DNA of 53,519 nucleotides. Origin: Paraburkholderia lacunae (lineage in GTDB: Bacteria; Pseudomonadota; Gammaproteobacteria; Burkholderiales; Burkholderiaceae). Where the stretch lies: positions 1 to 53,519 of the forward strand of contig NZ_QHKS01000038.1 of assembly GCF_003353175.1 (NCBI RefSeq), in the 5' to 3' direction. This document shows positions 40,949-48,948 of the stretch, in pieces; position 1 is the stretch's first letter; each line of letters begins with the position of its first letter. The notes beneath the pieces are model-generated. The model searched no databases and was not told where the DNA came from. It worked only from the letters and a program-made list of their open reading frames with translations. Position numbers and translations under genes: made by a program.

Positions 40949-42337
40949 TCACAATCTGGTCTTATCGAGCGGACGCAGCAACTGTCCGCTTGCGCTGTCT
41001 TCAACATGCCACCCGGCCGCCTTCAATACCTCGCGCAGTCGGTCGGCCTCGCCCCATTCCTTGCCGGCCCGGGCCTTGTCGCGCTGCCCGGCGAGCAGCG
41101 CGATATCCGCGGGAATGGCATACGTACCCGCCTTCCAGTCCGCGAGCCGCAAGCCGAGCACGGCATCGAAGCAATCGACCGTGGCCCGCCGTGTCGCCGC
41201 CGGCAGATCGCATTTGACGAGCTCCCACAGCACAGCAAGCGCGCGCGGCAAATTCAGATCCTGATCGACCTCGGCCTTGAAGCGGGCCACGAAATGCGCA
41301 TCGGGTGTGCCCGCTTCCGGCCACTGCGCGTAGATTCTACGCAAACGATCCAAAGCGGCATGCGCGGCATCGGCCGCGTCCGCGTTGAAGCGCAAAGTAC
41401 TCCGGTAGTGAGCCGTCAGGCATAAATAGCGATACGCCAGCGGATCGATGCCGCGATCGATCAACGTCTGCAAGCGTACGAAGTCGCCAGCCGACTTCGA
41501 CATCTTGCCGGCATCGAGCATCAGGAAATGGCCATGCATCCAGAAGTTCGCCAGACGTGTGCCGTGGCGCGCCTGCGTCTGCGCAATTTCATTGCTGTGA
41601 TGGACGGCGATATGGTCTTCGCCGCCGCAATGAATATCGAACCATGGGCCAAGATATTTCTCCGACATCGCCGAGCATTCGATATGCCAACCCGGAAAGC
41701 CGCGCCCCCACGGACTGTCCCATTCCATTTGCCGCGTCGCATCGGATGGACTGAATTTCCATAGCGCGAAGTCCGTAGCGCGCAGTTTCTCGCCTATCGC
41801 AACGCGCTTACCGGCCTGCAGGCCAGCCACATAAAGACGCGCCAGAAAGCCGTAGTCGTCCTGTTTGCTCGTGTCGAAATAGACGCCATCGGAAGTTCGA
41901 TACGTGTAGCCGTTGCGTTCCAGTTCGGCGATGAAGGCGATCTGTTCGGCGATGTGATCGGTCGCGCGGCACCAGACAGCAGGCTCCAGCAGGTTGAGCG
42001 CCCGCCAGTCGTTCATGAAGGCCGCGGCATATCGCTCGGCGATCGCCCATGCCGATTCGCCGGAGCGCCGACTGCCCTTCTCCATTTTGTCTTCGCCTTC
42101 GTCGGCATCGGAGACGAGGTGGCCGACGTCGGTGATATTGACGACGTGCCGCACGGCGTAGCCGTTGAACGCCAGCACGCGCCGCAGCACATCCTCGAAC
42201 ACATAGGTCCGAAGATTGCCGATATGCGCGTGGTCGTACACCGTCGGGCCGCAGCAATAGAGGCCCACGTAATCCGGATTGATTGGCGTGAAAGCGCGTG
42301 TGGTGCGCGACCAGGTGTCATATAAGGCAAGCGGCAT
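40949..42337 (-). CDS. cysS: Cysteinyl-tRNA synthetase (divergent type)
   Basis: This 462-residue class I synthetase charges tRNA-Cys with cysteine in the cytosol. The first zinc ligand is in GLYCCGPTVYDHAHIGNLRT, which also holds the HIGH-type motif HIGN. Other zinc ligands are in WHIECSAM and HHSNEIAQ, and MSKSAGD is the KMSKS motif. The sequence is clearly not of the kind (CGITVYDYCHVGHAR) that I recall for the housekeeping CysS of Burkholderia, so this is probably a second copy. Its mRNA begins with a polycysteine leader peptide and an intrinsic terminator (42382-42524), so it is likely controlled by charged tRNA-Cys. It ends in its own terminator. Confidence 0.93.
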   Translation of the reverse strand: MPLALYDTWSRTTRAFTPINPDYVGLYCCGPTVYDHAHIGNLRTYVFEDVLRRVLAFNGYAVRHVVNITDVGHLVSDADEGEDKMEKGSRRSGESAWAIAERYAAAFMNDWRALNLLEPAVWCRATDHIAEQIAFIAELERNGYTYRTSDGVYFDTSKQDDYGFLARLYVAGLQAGKRVAIGEKLRATDFALWKFSPSDATRQMEWDSPWGRGFPGWHIECSAMSEKYLGPWFDIHCGGEDHIAVHHSNEIAQTQARHGTRLANFWMHGHFLMLDAGKMSKSAGDFVRLQTLIDRGIDPLAYRYLCLTAHYRSTLRFNADAADAAHAALDRLRRIYAQWPEAGTPDAHFVARFKAEVDQDLNLPRALAVLWELVKCDLPAATRRATVDCFDAVLGLRLADWKAGTYAIPADIALLAGQRDKARAGKEWGEADRLREVLKAAGWHVEDSASGQLLRPLDKTRL

Positions 42338-42381
42338 TTGAATTCCCGTGGCGTTGGTCGCACTAAAACAAACGGCGAAAC

Positions 42382-42411
42382 AAAAAAGCCACCGGTCTAA
42401 CGACGGGTGGC
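42382..42411 (-). terminator. Attenuator terminator in the cysS leader
   Basis: Reading leftward, GCCACC-C-GTC, loop GTTA, GAC-C-GGTGGC (42411-42388) is nine base pairs with one C/C mismatch, followed by six Ts (42387-42382). It lies 35 bp past the leader-peptide stop and 45 bp before the cysS start, so it would stop transcription before cysS. The upstream segments GCCAAGGGGA (in the leader codons) and TCCCTGAGGC (42419-42410) can pair with each other and take the base of this stem. Confidence 0.8.
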
Positions 42412-42446
42412 CTCAGGGACATGAACGTATACAGATGATCGACTCG

Positions 42447-42524
42447 CTAGACGCAAGCTCCCCTTGGCAGGCTGCAACAGCATGCGTGCATGGAATGCAA
42501 ACGGGAAAGGATAGGAGCGTTCAT
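42447..42524 (-). CDS. Polycysteine leader peptide of cysS
   Basis: The 25-residue peptide starts MNAPILSRLHSMHACCCSLP and ends RGACV. Cys codons 15-17 are UGC UGU UGC (42482-42474), with another at codon 24. The -10 hexamer ends 7 bp before the ATG, so the transcript should be leaderless or have at most a base or two before it, and there is no ribosome site. Sequence after the peptide folds as a terminator ahead of cysS. Stalling at codons 15-17 would leave GCCAAGGGGA (42468-42459) free for an antiterminator. The peptide itself is not expected to have a function. Confidence 0.75.
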   Translation of the reverse strand: MNAPILSRLHSMHACCCSLPRGACV

Positions 42525-42531
42525 GGAAACG

Positions 42532-42560
42532 ATGCTAGCGCGTGTTTCCGGGCGGGTCAA
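42532..42560 (-). promoter_or_regulatory. Sigma-70-type promoter of the cysS leader
   Basis: On the minus strand, TTGACC (42560-42555) and TAGCAT (42537-42532) are separated by exactly 17 bp. Start of transcription is predicted at about 42525, at the leader-peptide ATG (42524). Confidence 0.75.
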
Positions 42561-42612
42561 TGCGGAGCGCCGCGTATTCTGAACGCGTGCGTGCCTTCGA
42601 GCGAATCGAGCG

Positions 42613-42648
42613 AAAAAAAGCCCCGCCGGACTTTCGCCTGACGGGACT
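42613..42648 (-). terminator. Intrinsic terminator of the cyo operon
   Basis: On the minus strand, AGTCCCGTCAGG (42648-42637), a CGAAAG loop and TCCGGCGGGGCT form a stem with wobble pairs and one mismatch, followed by seven Ts (42619-42613). It lies 22 bp past the cyoD stop and just before the cysS promoter. Confidence 0.75.
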
Positions 42649-42669
42649 TTGCTTAACAACGGCTTTCGC

Positions 42670-43002
42670 TTAACGCGACATCATGTGCATGCTGACGTTA
42701 TGCATGATCCACAACGAGCCGACAATCAGGATCACCGCGGTCAGCACCGTGAAGCCGAACGCCATGACGTTCCACCTCTGTGTCGACGACGCGTTCATGT
42801 GCAGGAAGAAAGTCAGGTGCACGACGATCTGCACGAACGCGAGGCCCGCGATCGCGAGCAAGGCGTTCTCGCCGGTCAAAGTCCCGGTGAGGACGAGGCC
42901 GAACGCCGCAGCGGTCAGTACGACGGAAAGAATGAAGCCCGTCGTATAGCTGCCGATACTGCCGTGACTTTCACCCGAGTGTGCGTTATGGCTACGGTCC
43001 AT
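42670..43002 (-). CDS. cyoD: Cytochrome bo3 ubiquinol oxidase subunit IV
   Basis: This 110-residue protein has three membrane helices: GFILSVVLTAAAFGLVLTGT, AIAGLAFVQIVVHLTFFLHM and FTVLTAVILIVGSLWIMHNV. It is typical of CyoD, needed for assembly of the quinol oxidase. Its ATG directly follows the cyoC stop. It is the last gene of the operon, before an intrinsic terminator. No cyoE (heme O synthase) gene follows. Confidence 0.95.
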   Translation of the reverse strand: MDRSHNAHSGESHGSIGSYTTGFILSVVLTAAAFGLVLTGTLTGENALLAIAGLAFVQIVVHLTFFLHMNASSTQRWNVMAFGFTVLTAVILIVGSLWIMHNVSMHMMSR

Positions 43003-43608
43003 TTAGATCACGCTCGCAAGATAGACAAAGGTGAAGACGCCGATCCAGACGACGTCCAGAAAGTGCCAGAAAAGGCTCAGACAGGTCAGGCGAATCATCT
43101 CGCGTTCGGTCAGATCGCGATGACGCATCACCTGAACGGCAAGCACCGTCATCCAGATCAGACCGCATGTGACGTGCAAACCGTGCGTGCCGACCAGCGT
43201 GAAGAACGACGACAGGAACGCGCTGCGGCTCGGACCTGCGCCCAGCGAAATCAGATGCGAGAACTCGCGCATTTCCAGCACGAGAAACGCGAGACCCAGC
43301 AGGAAGGTCACAGCGAGCCAGAAAAGCAGCACGCCTTTTCTGTTCTTGTGAGCACCCAGCATCGCAAAGCCGTACGTGATGCTGCTCAGCAGCAGCATCG
43401 TCGTTTCGAGCGCGACGCCGGGAATCTCGAACAGATCCTTACCGCTCGGACCGCCCGCGAACTGCTGCCCCATCACCGCGAACACGGCGAACAGCGCCGC
43501 GAAGATGATGCAGTCGGTCATCAGGTAGAGCCAGAAACCGAATACCGATTGCGACGGCACATGATCCGGCGCGAGTTGCGGTTGGACCGCAATAGTCTTT
43601 TGTAACAT
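43003..43608 (-). CDS. cyoC: Cytochrome bo3 ubiquinol oxidase subunit III
   Basis: This 201-residue protein has five membrane helices, with FGFWLYLMTDCIIFAALFAV in the first. TLVGTHGLHVTCGLIWMTVL is the conserved SHG/THGLH region of subunit III. The ATG overlaps the cyoB stop by one base (43608). It is membrane-embedded and surrounds the catalytic subunit. Confidence 0.95.
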   Translation of the reverse strand: MLQKTIAVQPQLAPDHVPSQSVFGFWLYLMTDCIIFAALFAVFAVMGQQFAGGPSGKDLFEIPGVALETTMLLLSSITYGFAMLGAHKNRKGVLLFWLAVTFLLGLAFLVLEMREFSHLISLGAGPSRSAFLSSFFTLVGTHGLHVTCGLIWMTVLAVQVMRHRDLTEREMIRLTCLSLFWHFLDVVWIGVFTFVYLASVI

Positions 43609-45596
43609 CAGTCCACCTCCATCGCGACGTGGGCACCGGCACCGGCGCGTTTCTCTTCAATCAGCGCGACGGTGTCGGCCGGGATGTAATAGCCGTCGTT
43701 ATCCATGAAGCTGTAGACGATGACCGTGCCGATCGCGCCGACTAGACCCACGATCGCCAGCCACCAGATGTGCCAGACACCGGCGAAACCCAGCACCAGG
43801 GAGAACAGCCCCACCAGCAGACCAGCGGAGGTATTCGACGGCATATGAATGTCGCGATACACCGGCTCGGCTTGATTCGCCTTGCGGGCCTTCATATCCG
43901 TGAATGCGTCGAGCTTGCGCACCGTCGGAACGATCGCGAAGTTATAGACCGGCGGCGGCGAGCTGGTCGCCCATTCCAGCGTGTGACCATTCCACGGATC
44001 GCCCGTGACGTCGCGATTCTGCGGCAGATTGCGGTCGCGAATACTGACGTACAGCTGCACCAGCTGGCAGCCGATACCGATGGCGATCAGCGCCGCGCCG
44101 AAGGCAGCGAGCACCAGCCACGGATGCCATGCCGGGTTGTCGTAGTGATTCAGACGGCGCGTCATGCCCATGAAGCCCAGCACATAGAGCGGCAGGAATG
44201 CGACATAGAAGCCGCCTTGCCAGAACCAGAACGCGGCCTTGCCGAGCTTTTCGTTGAGCTTGAAACCGAATGCTTTCGGGAACCAGTAGTTGAAGCCCGC
44301 GAGGTAACCGAACAGCACGCCACCGATGATCACATTGTGAAAGTGAGCGATCAGGAACAGGCTGTTGTGCAGCACGAAGTCCGCGCCCGGAATCGCCATC
44401 ATCACGCCGGTCATGCCGCCGATCGTGAACGTGATCATGAAGCCGATCGTCCACAGAATCGGCGTGGTGAATTCCAGCCGCCCCTTGTAGATCGTGAACA
44501 ACCAGTTGAACACCTTCACGCCGGTTGGAATCGCGATCACCATCGTCGCGATACCGAAGAAGGCGTTGACGTCGGCACCTGAACCCATCGTGAAGAAGTG
44601 GTGCAACCAGACGAGGAACGACAACACCATGATCGCGCAAGTCGCCCACACCATCGTCTTGTAACCGAACAGCGGCTTCCTGGCGAAGGTCGCCACGACT
44701 TCCGAGAAAATACCGAACGCCGGCAGGATCAGGATGTACACCTCGGGGTGACCCCACGCCCAGATCAGGTTCAGATACAGCATGGCGTTACCGCCGCCGT
44801 CGTTCGTGAAGAAGTGCATGCCGAGGTAGCGGTCGAGACCGAGCAGCGCGAGCGTCACGGTCAGGATCGGGAACGACGCCATGATCAGCACGTTGGTGCA
44901 CAAAGCCGTCCAGGTGAACACCGGCATCTTCATGAAGGTCATGCCCGGCGCGCGCATCTTCACGATCGTCGCGAAGAAATTGACGCCGGTGAGCAGCGTG
45001 CCGATCCCGGAGAGCTGCAAACTCCACAGGTAATAGTCGACCCCGACACCCGGACTGAATTGCAACTCGGACAACGGCGGATAAGCCAGCCAGCCGGTTT
45101 GCGCGAACTCGCCGATCACCAGCGACACATTGATCAGGATCGCGCTGACCGCGGTCATCCAGAAACTGAGCGAGTTGATGAACGGGAACGCGACGTCGCG
45201 CGCGCCGATCTGCAACGGCACGATCAGGTTCATCAGGCCGATCATGAACGCCATCGCCATGAAGAAAATCATGATGACGCCGTGCGCCGTGAACACCTGA
45301 TCGTAGTGATGCGGCGGCAAATAGCCCGGGTTGAGATAAGCGAGCGCGAGTTGCAGACGCATCATGATCGCGTCCGAGAATCCGCGCAGCAGCATGATCA
45401 TCGCAACGATGATGTACATGATGCCGAGCTTCTTGTGGTCGACGGTGGTCAGCCACTCCGTCCACAGATAGCGCCACTTGCCGAGGTACGTGACCGTGCC
45501 GAGCACGGCCAGCGCGACGAGCGCCATGAAGCAGCCCGCGCCGACGATGATCGGCTCATGGTATGGAATCGCGTCGAGAGTAAGTTTTCCGAACAT
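43608..45596 (-). CDS. cyoB: Cytochrome bo3 ubiquinol oxidase subunit I
   Basis: This 662-residue catalytic subunit oxidises ubiquinol, reduces oxygen to water and pumps protons. The heme ligands are visible: His in FTAHGVIMIFF and the histidines in HFHNVIIGGVL. The copper site has WGHPEVYIL (His, with the cross-linked Tyr) and HHFFTMG. The length and the D- and K-channel regions match the usual CyoB (663 residues in E. coli). It starts 3 bp after cyoA. Confidence 0.97.
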   Translation of the reverse strand: MFGKLTLDAIPYHEPIIVGAGCFMALVALAVLGTVTYLGKWRYLWTEWLTTVDHKKLGIMYIIVAMIMLLRGFSDAIMMRLQLALAYLNPGYLPPHHYDQVFTAHGVIMIFFMAMAFMIGLMNLIVPLQIGARDVAFPFINSLSFWMTAVSAILINVSLVIGEFAQTGWLAYPPLSELQFSPGVGVDYYLWSLQLSGIGTLLTGVNFFATIVKMRAPGMTFMKMPVFTWTALCTNVLIMASFPILTVTLALLGLDRYLGMHFFTNDGGGNAMLYLNLIWAWGHPEVYILILPAFGIFSEVVATFARKPLFGYKTMVWATCAIMVLSFLVWLHHFFTMGSGADVNAFFGIATMVIAIPTGVKVFNWLFTIYKGRLEFTTPILWTIGFMITFTIGGMTGVMMAIPGADFVLHNSLFLIAHFHNVIIGGVLFGYLAGFNYWFPKAFGFKLNEKLGKAAFWFWQGGFYVAFLPLYVLGFMGMTRRLNHYDNPAWHPWLVLAAFGAALIAIGIGCQLVQLYVSIRDRNLPQNRDVTGDPWNGHTLEWATSSPPPVYNFAIVPTVRKLDAFTDMKARKANQAEPVYRDIHMPSNTSAGLLVGLFSLVLGFAGVWHIWWLAIVGLVGAIGTVIVYSFMDNDGYYIPADTVALIEEKRAGAGAHVAMEVD

Positions 45597-45599
45597 ACG

Positions 45600-46493
45600 T
45601 TACCCCTTGGGTCCACAGTTGGCGTCCTTCATGTTGTCGAGGACGTTGCCGTTGTTGTATCGGGCAATGATGTTGTGAAACAGCTTCGGATCGACCGACG
45701 AGAAGTACCTGACCGGTTCCTTCTCCGTGGGCGCCGATACCGTGTGATAGCGGTCCATGTCGAGACGCTCCGACGAGGCGCGCACCTTGGCGACCCACGC
45801 ATTGAACTCTTCGGGCGACGTGGCGAGCGCGCGGAACTTCATGTCCGAGAAACCCTTGCCGCTGAAATTCGCCGAGGTGCCCGCGTAGTTGCCGGCCTCG
45901 TCGGCGATCAGATGCAAACGCGTCTGCATGCCGGCCATCGCGTAGATCTGCCCGCCAAGCTGCGGAATGAAGAACGAGTTCATCACCGTGTCGGACGTGA
46001 TGACGAAGTTCACCGGTGTGCCGACCGGGAATGCCAGCTGATTGACCGACGCGATGCCCAGATCGGGGTAGATGAAGAGCCACTTCCAGTCGAGCGCAAC
46101 GACCTCGACATTGATCGGCTTCACTTGCGATTCGAGCGGACGGTAAGGATCGAGCTCATGCGTGCTCTTCCACGTCAGCACGGCAAGAAACAGAATGATC
46201 AGACTCGGGATCAGCCAGACGGCGATTTCGATGCCGGTCGAATGCGTCCAGCCCGGACGGTACTCGGCGCTCCTGTTCGAAGCGCGATAACGCCACGCGA
46301 ACAGCAGTGTGAGCGCGATGACCGGAATGACAACGATCAGCATGGCCCAGGTCGACGTGGCAATCAGCTCACGTTCGGCCAGACCCACACTCCCCTTCGG
46401 ATTCAATATATCGAGGTTGCTGCAACCCGAGAGCAACAACACCAGGCTGGCGGACAGAAAACTGATCGACCCTCGCAGAGTCTTTCCTTTCAT
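45600..46493 (-). CDS. cyoA: Cytochrome bo3 ubiquinol oxidase subunit II
   Basis: This 297-residue lipoprotein subunit has the lipobox LVLLLSGCSN near residue 24. Two membrane helices and a periplasmic cupredoxin domain follow, with FFIPQLGGQIYAMAGMQTRL. The region that would hold CuA reads SANFSGKGFSDMKFRA, without the cysteines and histidine of cytochrome c oxidases, so this is a quinol oxidase. It is the first gene of cyoABCD. Confidence 0.96.
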   Translation of the reverse strand: MKGKTLRGSISFLSASLVLLLSGCSNLDILNPKGSVGLAERELIATSTWAMLIVVIPVIALTLLFAWRYRASNRSAEYRPGWTHSTGIEIAVWLIPSLIILFLAVLTWKSTHELDPYRPLESQVKPINVEVVALDWKWLFIYPDLGIASVNQLAFPVGTPVNFVITSDTVMNSFFIPQLGGQIYAMAGMQTRLHLIADEAGNYAGTSANFSGKGFSDMKFRALATSPEEFNAWVAKVRASSERLDMDRYHTVSAPTEKEPVRYFSSVDPKLFHNIIARYNNGNVLDNMKDANCGPKG

Positions 46494-46836
46494 ATCCGTT
46501 GCCTTTTCTTTAAGACTTCAACGAACGTCATTCGACCGCTCTCCATGAGTAAGCGGTCGCATAATAGGGGGACGTTAAATGGATGTAAACATTCGATTTA
46601 GCAACGATCTATTACGTCGCAACACTGTGCGACACGTTGCCGCACGGCATCGCGCGCGTGATGATTCGCGAGGCTCCATTGCGGAGCCCATTCATCGAAA
46701 AACACCTTTAAACAAGGGCTAAAACGTCACACTCGCCTTGTTTGCGCGATGTTCAACAGCGCGCAGGTGTGGCGCAAAAACGCCACGTCCTTGACAGGAA
46801 CGCAGCGCTCGATGTGTCGGGAGTATTGCGGTGCGA
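46494..46836 (-). other. cyo promoter region between nuoM-like gene and cyoA
   Basis: No gene is present. The gap is relatively AT-rich near 46560-46610 and 46690-46720. I see no clear FNR/ANR-type site (TTGAT-N4-ATCAA). The cyo promoter should be here. Confidence 0.5.
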
Positions 46837-48393
46837 TCAGCCCGGTGAGCGGGCGGCGGCGACAGCCGGCGCGGCCGCTTGCAAATGATCGCTGCCATCA
46901 GCCGGTGCGGACTCCGAAGGATGTGCGGTGCTGCGCTCCGCTTGCGCGAGCAGCGTGCCGACCGACGGATCGATCGCGTCGGTGAACGGCTTGGGATCGA
47001 GGCCGATCGCCAGCACCAGCAATGCCATTGCGCCGAGCAAAACGAACTCGCGTTTGCCGAGATCCTTCAGCTTCGCAACGCGGACATTCGCGATGGCGCC
47101 AAAGATTACGCGCTTGTACATCCACAACGTGTAGGCCGCGCTCAGAATCAAGGTCGTCGCGGCGAGTGCGCCGATCCAGAAATTGAAACGGATCGCGCCC
47201 ATCAGCACCATGAATTCGCCGACAAAACCCGAGGTGCCGGGCAAGCCGATATTGGCCATCGAGAACAGCATCACGAACGAAGCGAATTTCGGCATGGTGT
47301 TGGCAACGCCGCCGTACTCGGCGATCGATGCCGTTTGCGTGCGGTCGTAGAGCATGCCCGTGCACAGCAGCATCGCGCCCGACACGACGCCGTACGACAG
47401 CATCTGAACGATCGCACCGGCCTGGCCGATACGATTGAAAACGAACAGGCCGAGCGTGACGAGTCCCATGTGCGCGACCGTCGAATACGCGAGCAGGCGC
47501 CGCATATCGGTCTGCACGAGTGCCAGCAGACTCGAGTAGATCACCGCGATGAGCGACAGCGTGATCATCATCGGCGCGAAGAAGTGACTTGCCTGCGGCG
47601 CGATCGGCAACGCGAAGCGCAGCAAACCATAACCACCAAGCTTGAGCATGCCGATCATCACGGCGGCGCCGGTCGGTCCGTCGAGGTGAACATCCGGCAG
47701 CCACGTATGCAGCGGCCACATCGGCACCTTCACGCCGAACGCGGCGAGGAAGCCGAGGAAGATCAACACCTGCGGCATGGTGCCCAGATGCGTTTCACGC
47801 CATTGCGCAAGGTCGAAACTGTGCGTCTGCGAATACAGATACAGCATCGACATCAGCATCATCAGCGAGCCGAGGAACGAGACGAAGAAGAACTTGACCG
47901 CTGCATACGAGCGGTTCGAATGCCCCCACGTGCCGATCAGCAGGTAGAGTGGAATCAGCGTCGCTTCGAACGATATGAAGAACAGCATGCCGTCGAGCGA
48001 TGTGAACACGCCTTGCATGAAGCCCGACAGCATCAGAAACGCGCCGAAGTACTGTGCGGTGCGCTCGGTAATCGACTCCCACGAGGCGACCACGATGACG
48101 ATGGTGGTGAGCGCGGTCAGCGCGACCAGCCACAACGAAATGCCATCCACCCCCACATGCCATGCGATGTCGAACGTCGGCGACCATCTGACGTTCTCGA
48201 CGAACTGCATGGCCGTCACGTCATTGCGAAAGTTGCTGACGAGCGGAATAACCGGCAGGAAGCCCGCTACCGCGCCGACGAGCGCGAGCAGTCGGGTACG
48301 GCCGCGCGCCTGATCTGATCCGGCGCGCAACACCAGCAGGCCGGCAACAATGGGGATCCAGATTAGAAGGCTAAGAAGCGGAGGCAATCGCAT
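46837..48393 (-). CDS. Orphan NADH-quinone oxidoreductase subunit M (NuoM-like)
   Basis: This is a 518-residue proton-pumping membrane subunit with about 14 helices. The conserved Glu is in ISFEATLIPLYLLIGTWGH, the key Lys in AFGVKVPMWPLHTWLPDVH, and MRRLLAYSTVAHMGLV is the family signature. It sits alone: neither nuoL nor nuoN, nor the peripheral arm, is within the window. It is upstream of cyoA in the same direction with a 343-bp gap. It may be a duplicate Complex I subunit, or part of an antiporter-like unit. The start at 48393 is favoured over the open frame to 48420. Confidence 0.9.
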   Translation of the reverse strand: MRLPPLLSLLIWIPIVAGLLVLRAGSDQARGRTRLLALVGAVAGFLPVIPLVSNFRNDVTAMQFVENVRWSPTFDIAWHVGVDGISLWLVALTALTTIVIVVASWESITERTAQYFGAFLMLSGFMQGVFTSLDGMLFFISFEATLIPLYLLIGTWGHSNRSYAAVKFFFVSFLGSLMMLMSMLYLYSQTHSFDLAQWRETHLGTMPQVLIFLGFLAAFGVKVPMWPLHTWLPDVHLDGPTGAAVMIGMLKLGGYGLLRFALPIAPQASHFFAPMMITLSLIAVIYSSLLALVQTDMRRLLAYSTVAHMGLVTLGLFVFNRIGQAGAIVQMLSYGVVSGAMLLCTGMLYDRTQTASIAEYGGVANTMPKFASFVMLFSMANIGLPGTSGFVGEFMVLMGAIRFNFWIGALAATTLILSAAYTLWMYKRVIFGAIANVRVAKLKDLGKREFVLLGAMALLVLAIGLDPKPFTDAIDPSVGTLLAQAERSTAHPSESAPADGSDHLQAAAPAVAAARSPG

Positions 48394-48948
48394 GTGTTCT
48401 TTTCGATACTTGAAGTACAAAACACCACATCAACGCCTTCTAAATTGAAAGCATTGAAATGTATTTGAAGGCTTTGGTTCGCTGAGGAGGTCGGAGAGGT
48501 ACTGGTCGACGTTTCTTTGAGGCAAATCAGCAAGGAGTAAGAGATTACCCTTATCTAAAAAATTTTGCAGCGCATCAAGACAAAAAGTTGTTTTTTGAAA
48601 TGCGCCTTTACTGAGCTTGGGTCTTGCGAAAAAAGATGAAATGTGCAAACGCACAATTGGATTGCGAGGCGCGACGTTTGTGGAAGCCCGTTATGCCCTG
48701 AAACGGGGCATTTTCGACAATCGCCTGGCGAAGTGCGCGGCCAAACTGCGTTAATAGATAGCTAATTGAAAGCTTCTGGCCGTGGTGTGTGACTCGACTC
48801 CCGCCGCGCCTCTTTTTCGGATCTGCTGCGCCTGTTAATCGCAACCCGAATATACTGCGGCGATTCAGGGCCGCTGCTCGTGCACGATGCACATGTTTGC
48901 TCGCGTCGCGCGACGCCGCCCTCGCCGGCCAGACTTATCGGATACCGC
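48394..48948. other. AT-rich gap upstream of the nuoM-like gene
   Basis: No gene is convincing. From about 48400 to 48660 the base composition is clearly more AT-rich than anything around it, with a TTTTTTG/AAAAAA-rich patch near 48555-48640. A 74-codon leftward frame (to 48430) starts with GTG and has no ribosome site. The promoters of the nuoM-like gene and the ABC operon lie here. Confidence 0.45.

Noticed and set aside
42382..42524. T-box riboswitch in front of cysS
   Set aside because: The T-box consensus (AGGGUGGNACCGCG) and specifier stem are absent, and T-boxes are mostly Gram-positive. The Cys-codon leader explains the region better.
44598..46601. 667-codon rightward frame opposite cyoA/cyoB
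   Set aside because: It is the antisense of highly conserved oxidase genes, with a His/Arg/Glu-rich composition typical of shadow frames in GC-rich DNA.
46879..48318. 479-codon rightward frame opposite the nuoM-like gene
   Set aside because: It is a shadow of the NuoM-type frame, with Arg/His/Gln-rich composition, no ribosome site and no family.
48430..48654. 74-codon leftward frame in the AT-rich gap
   Set aside because: It has a GTG start and no ribosome site, and the sequence matches nothing. It could be chance in AT-rich DNA.
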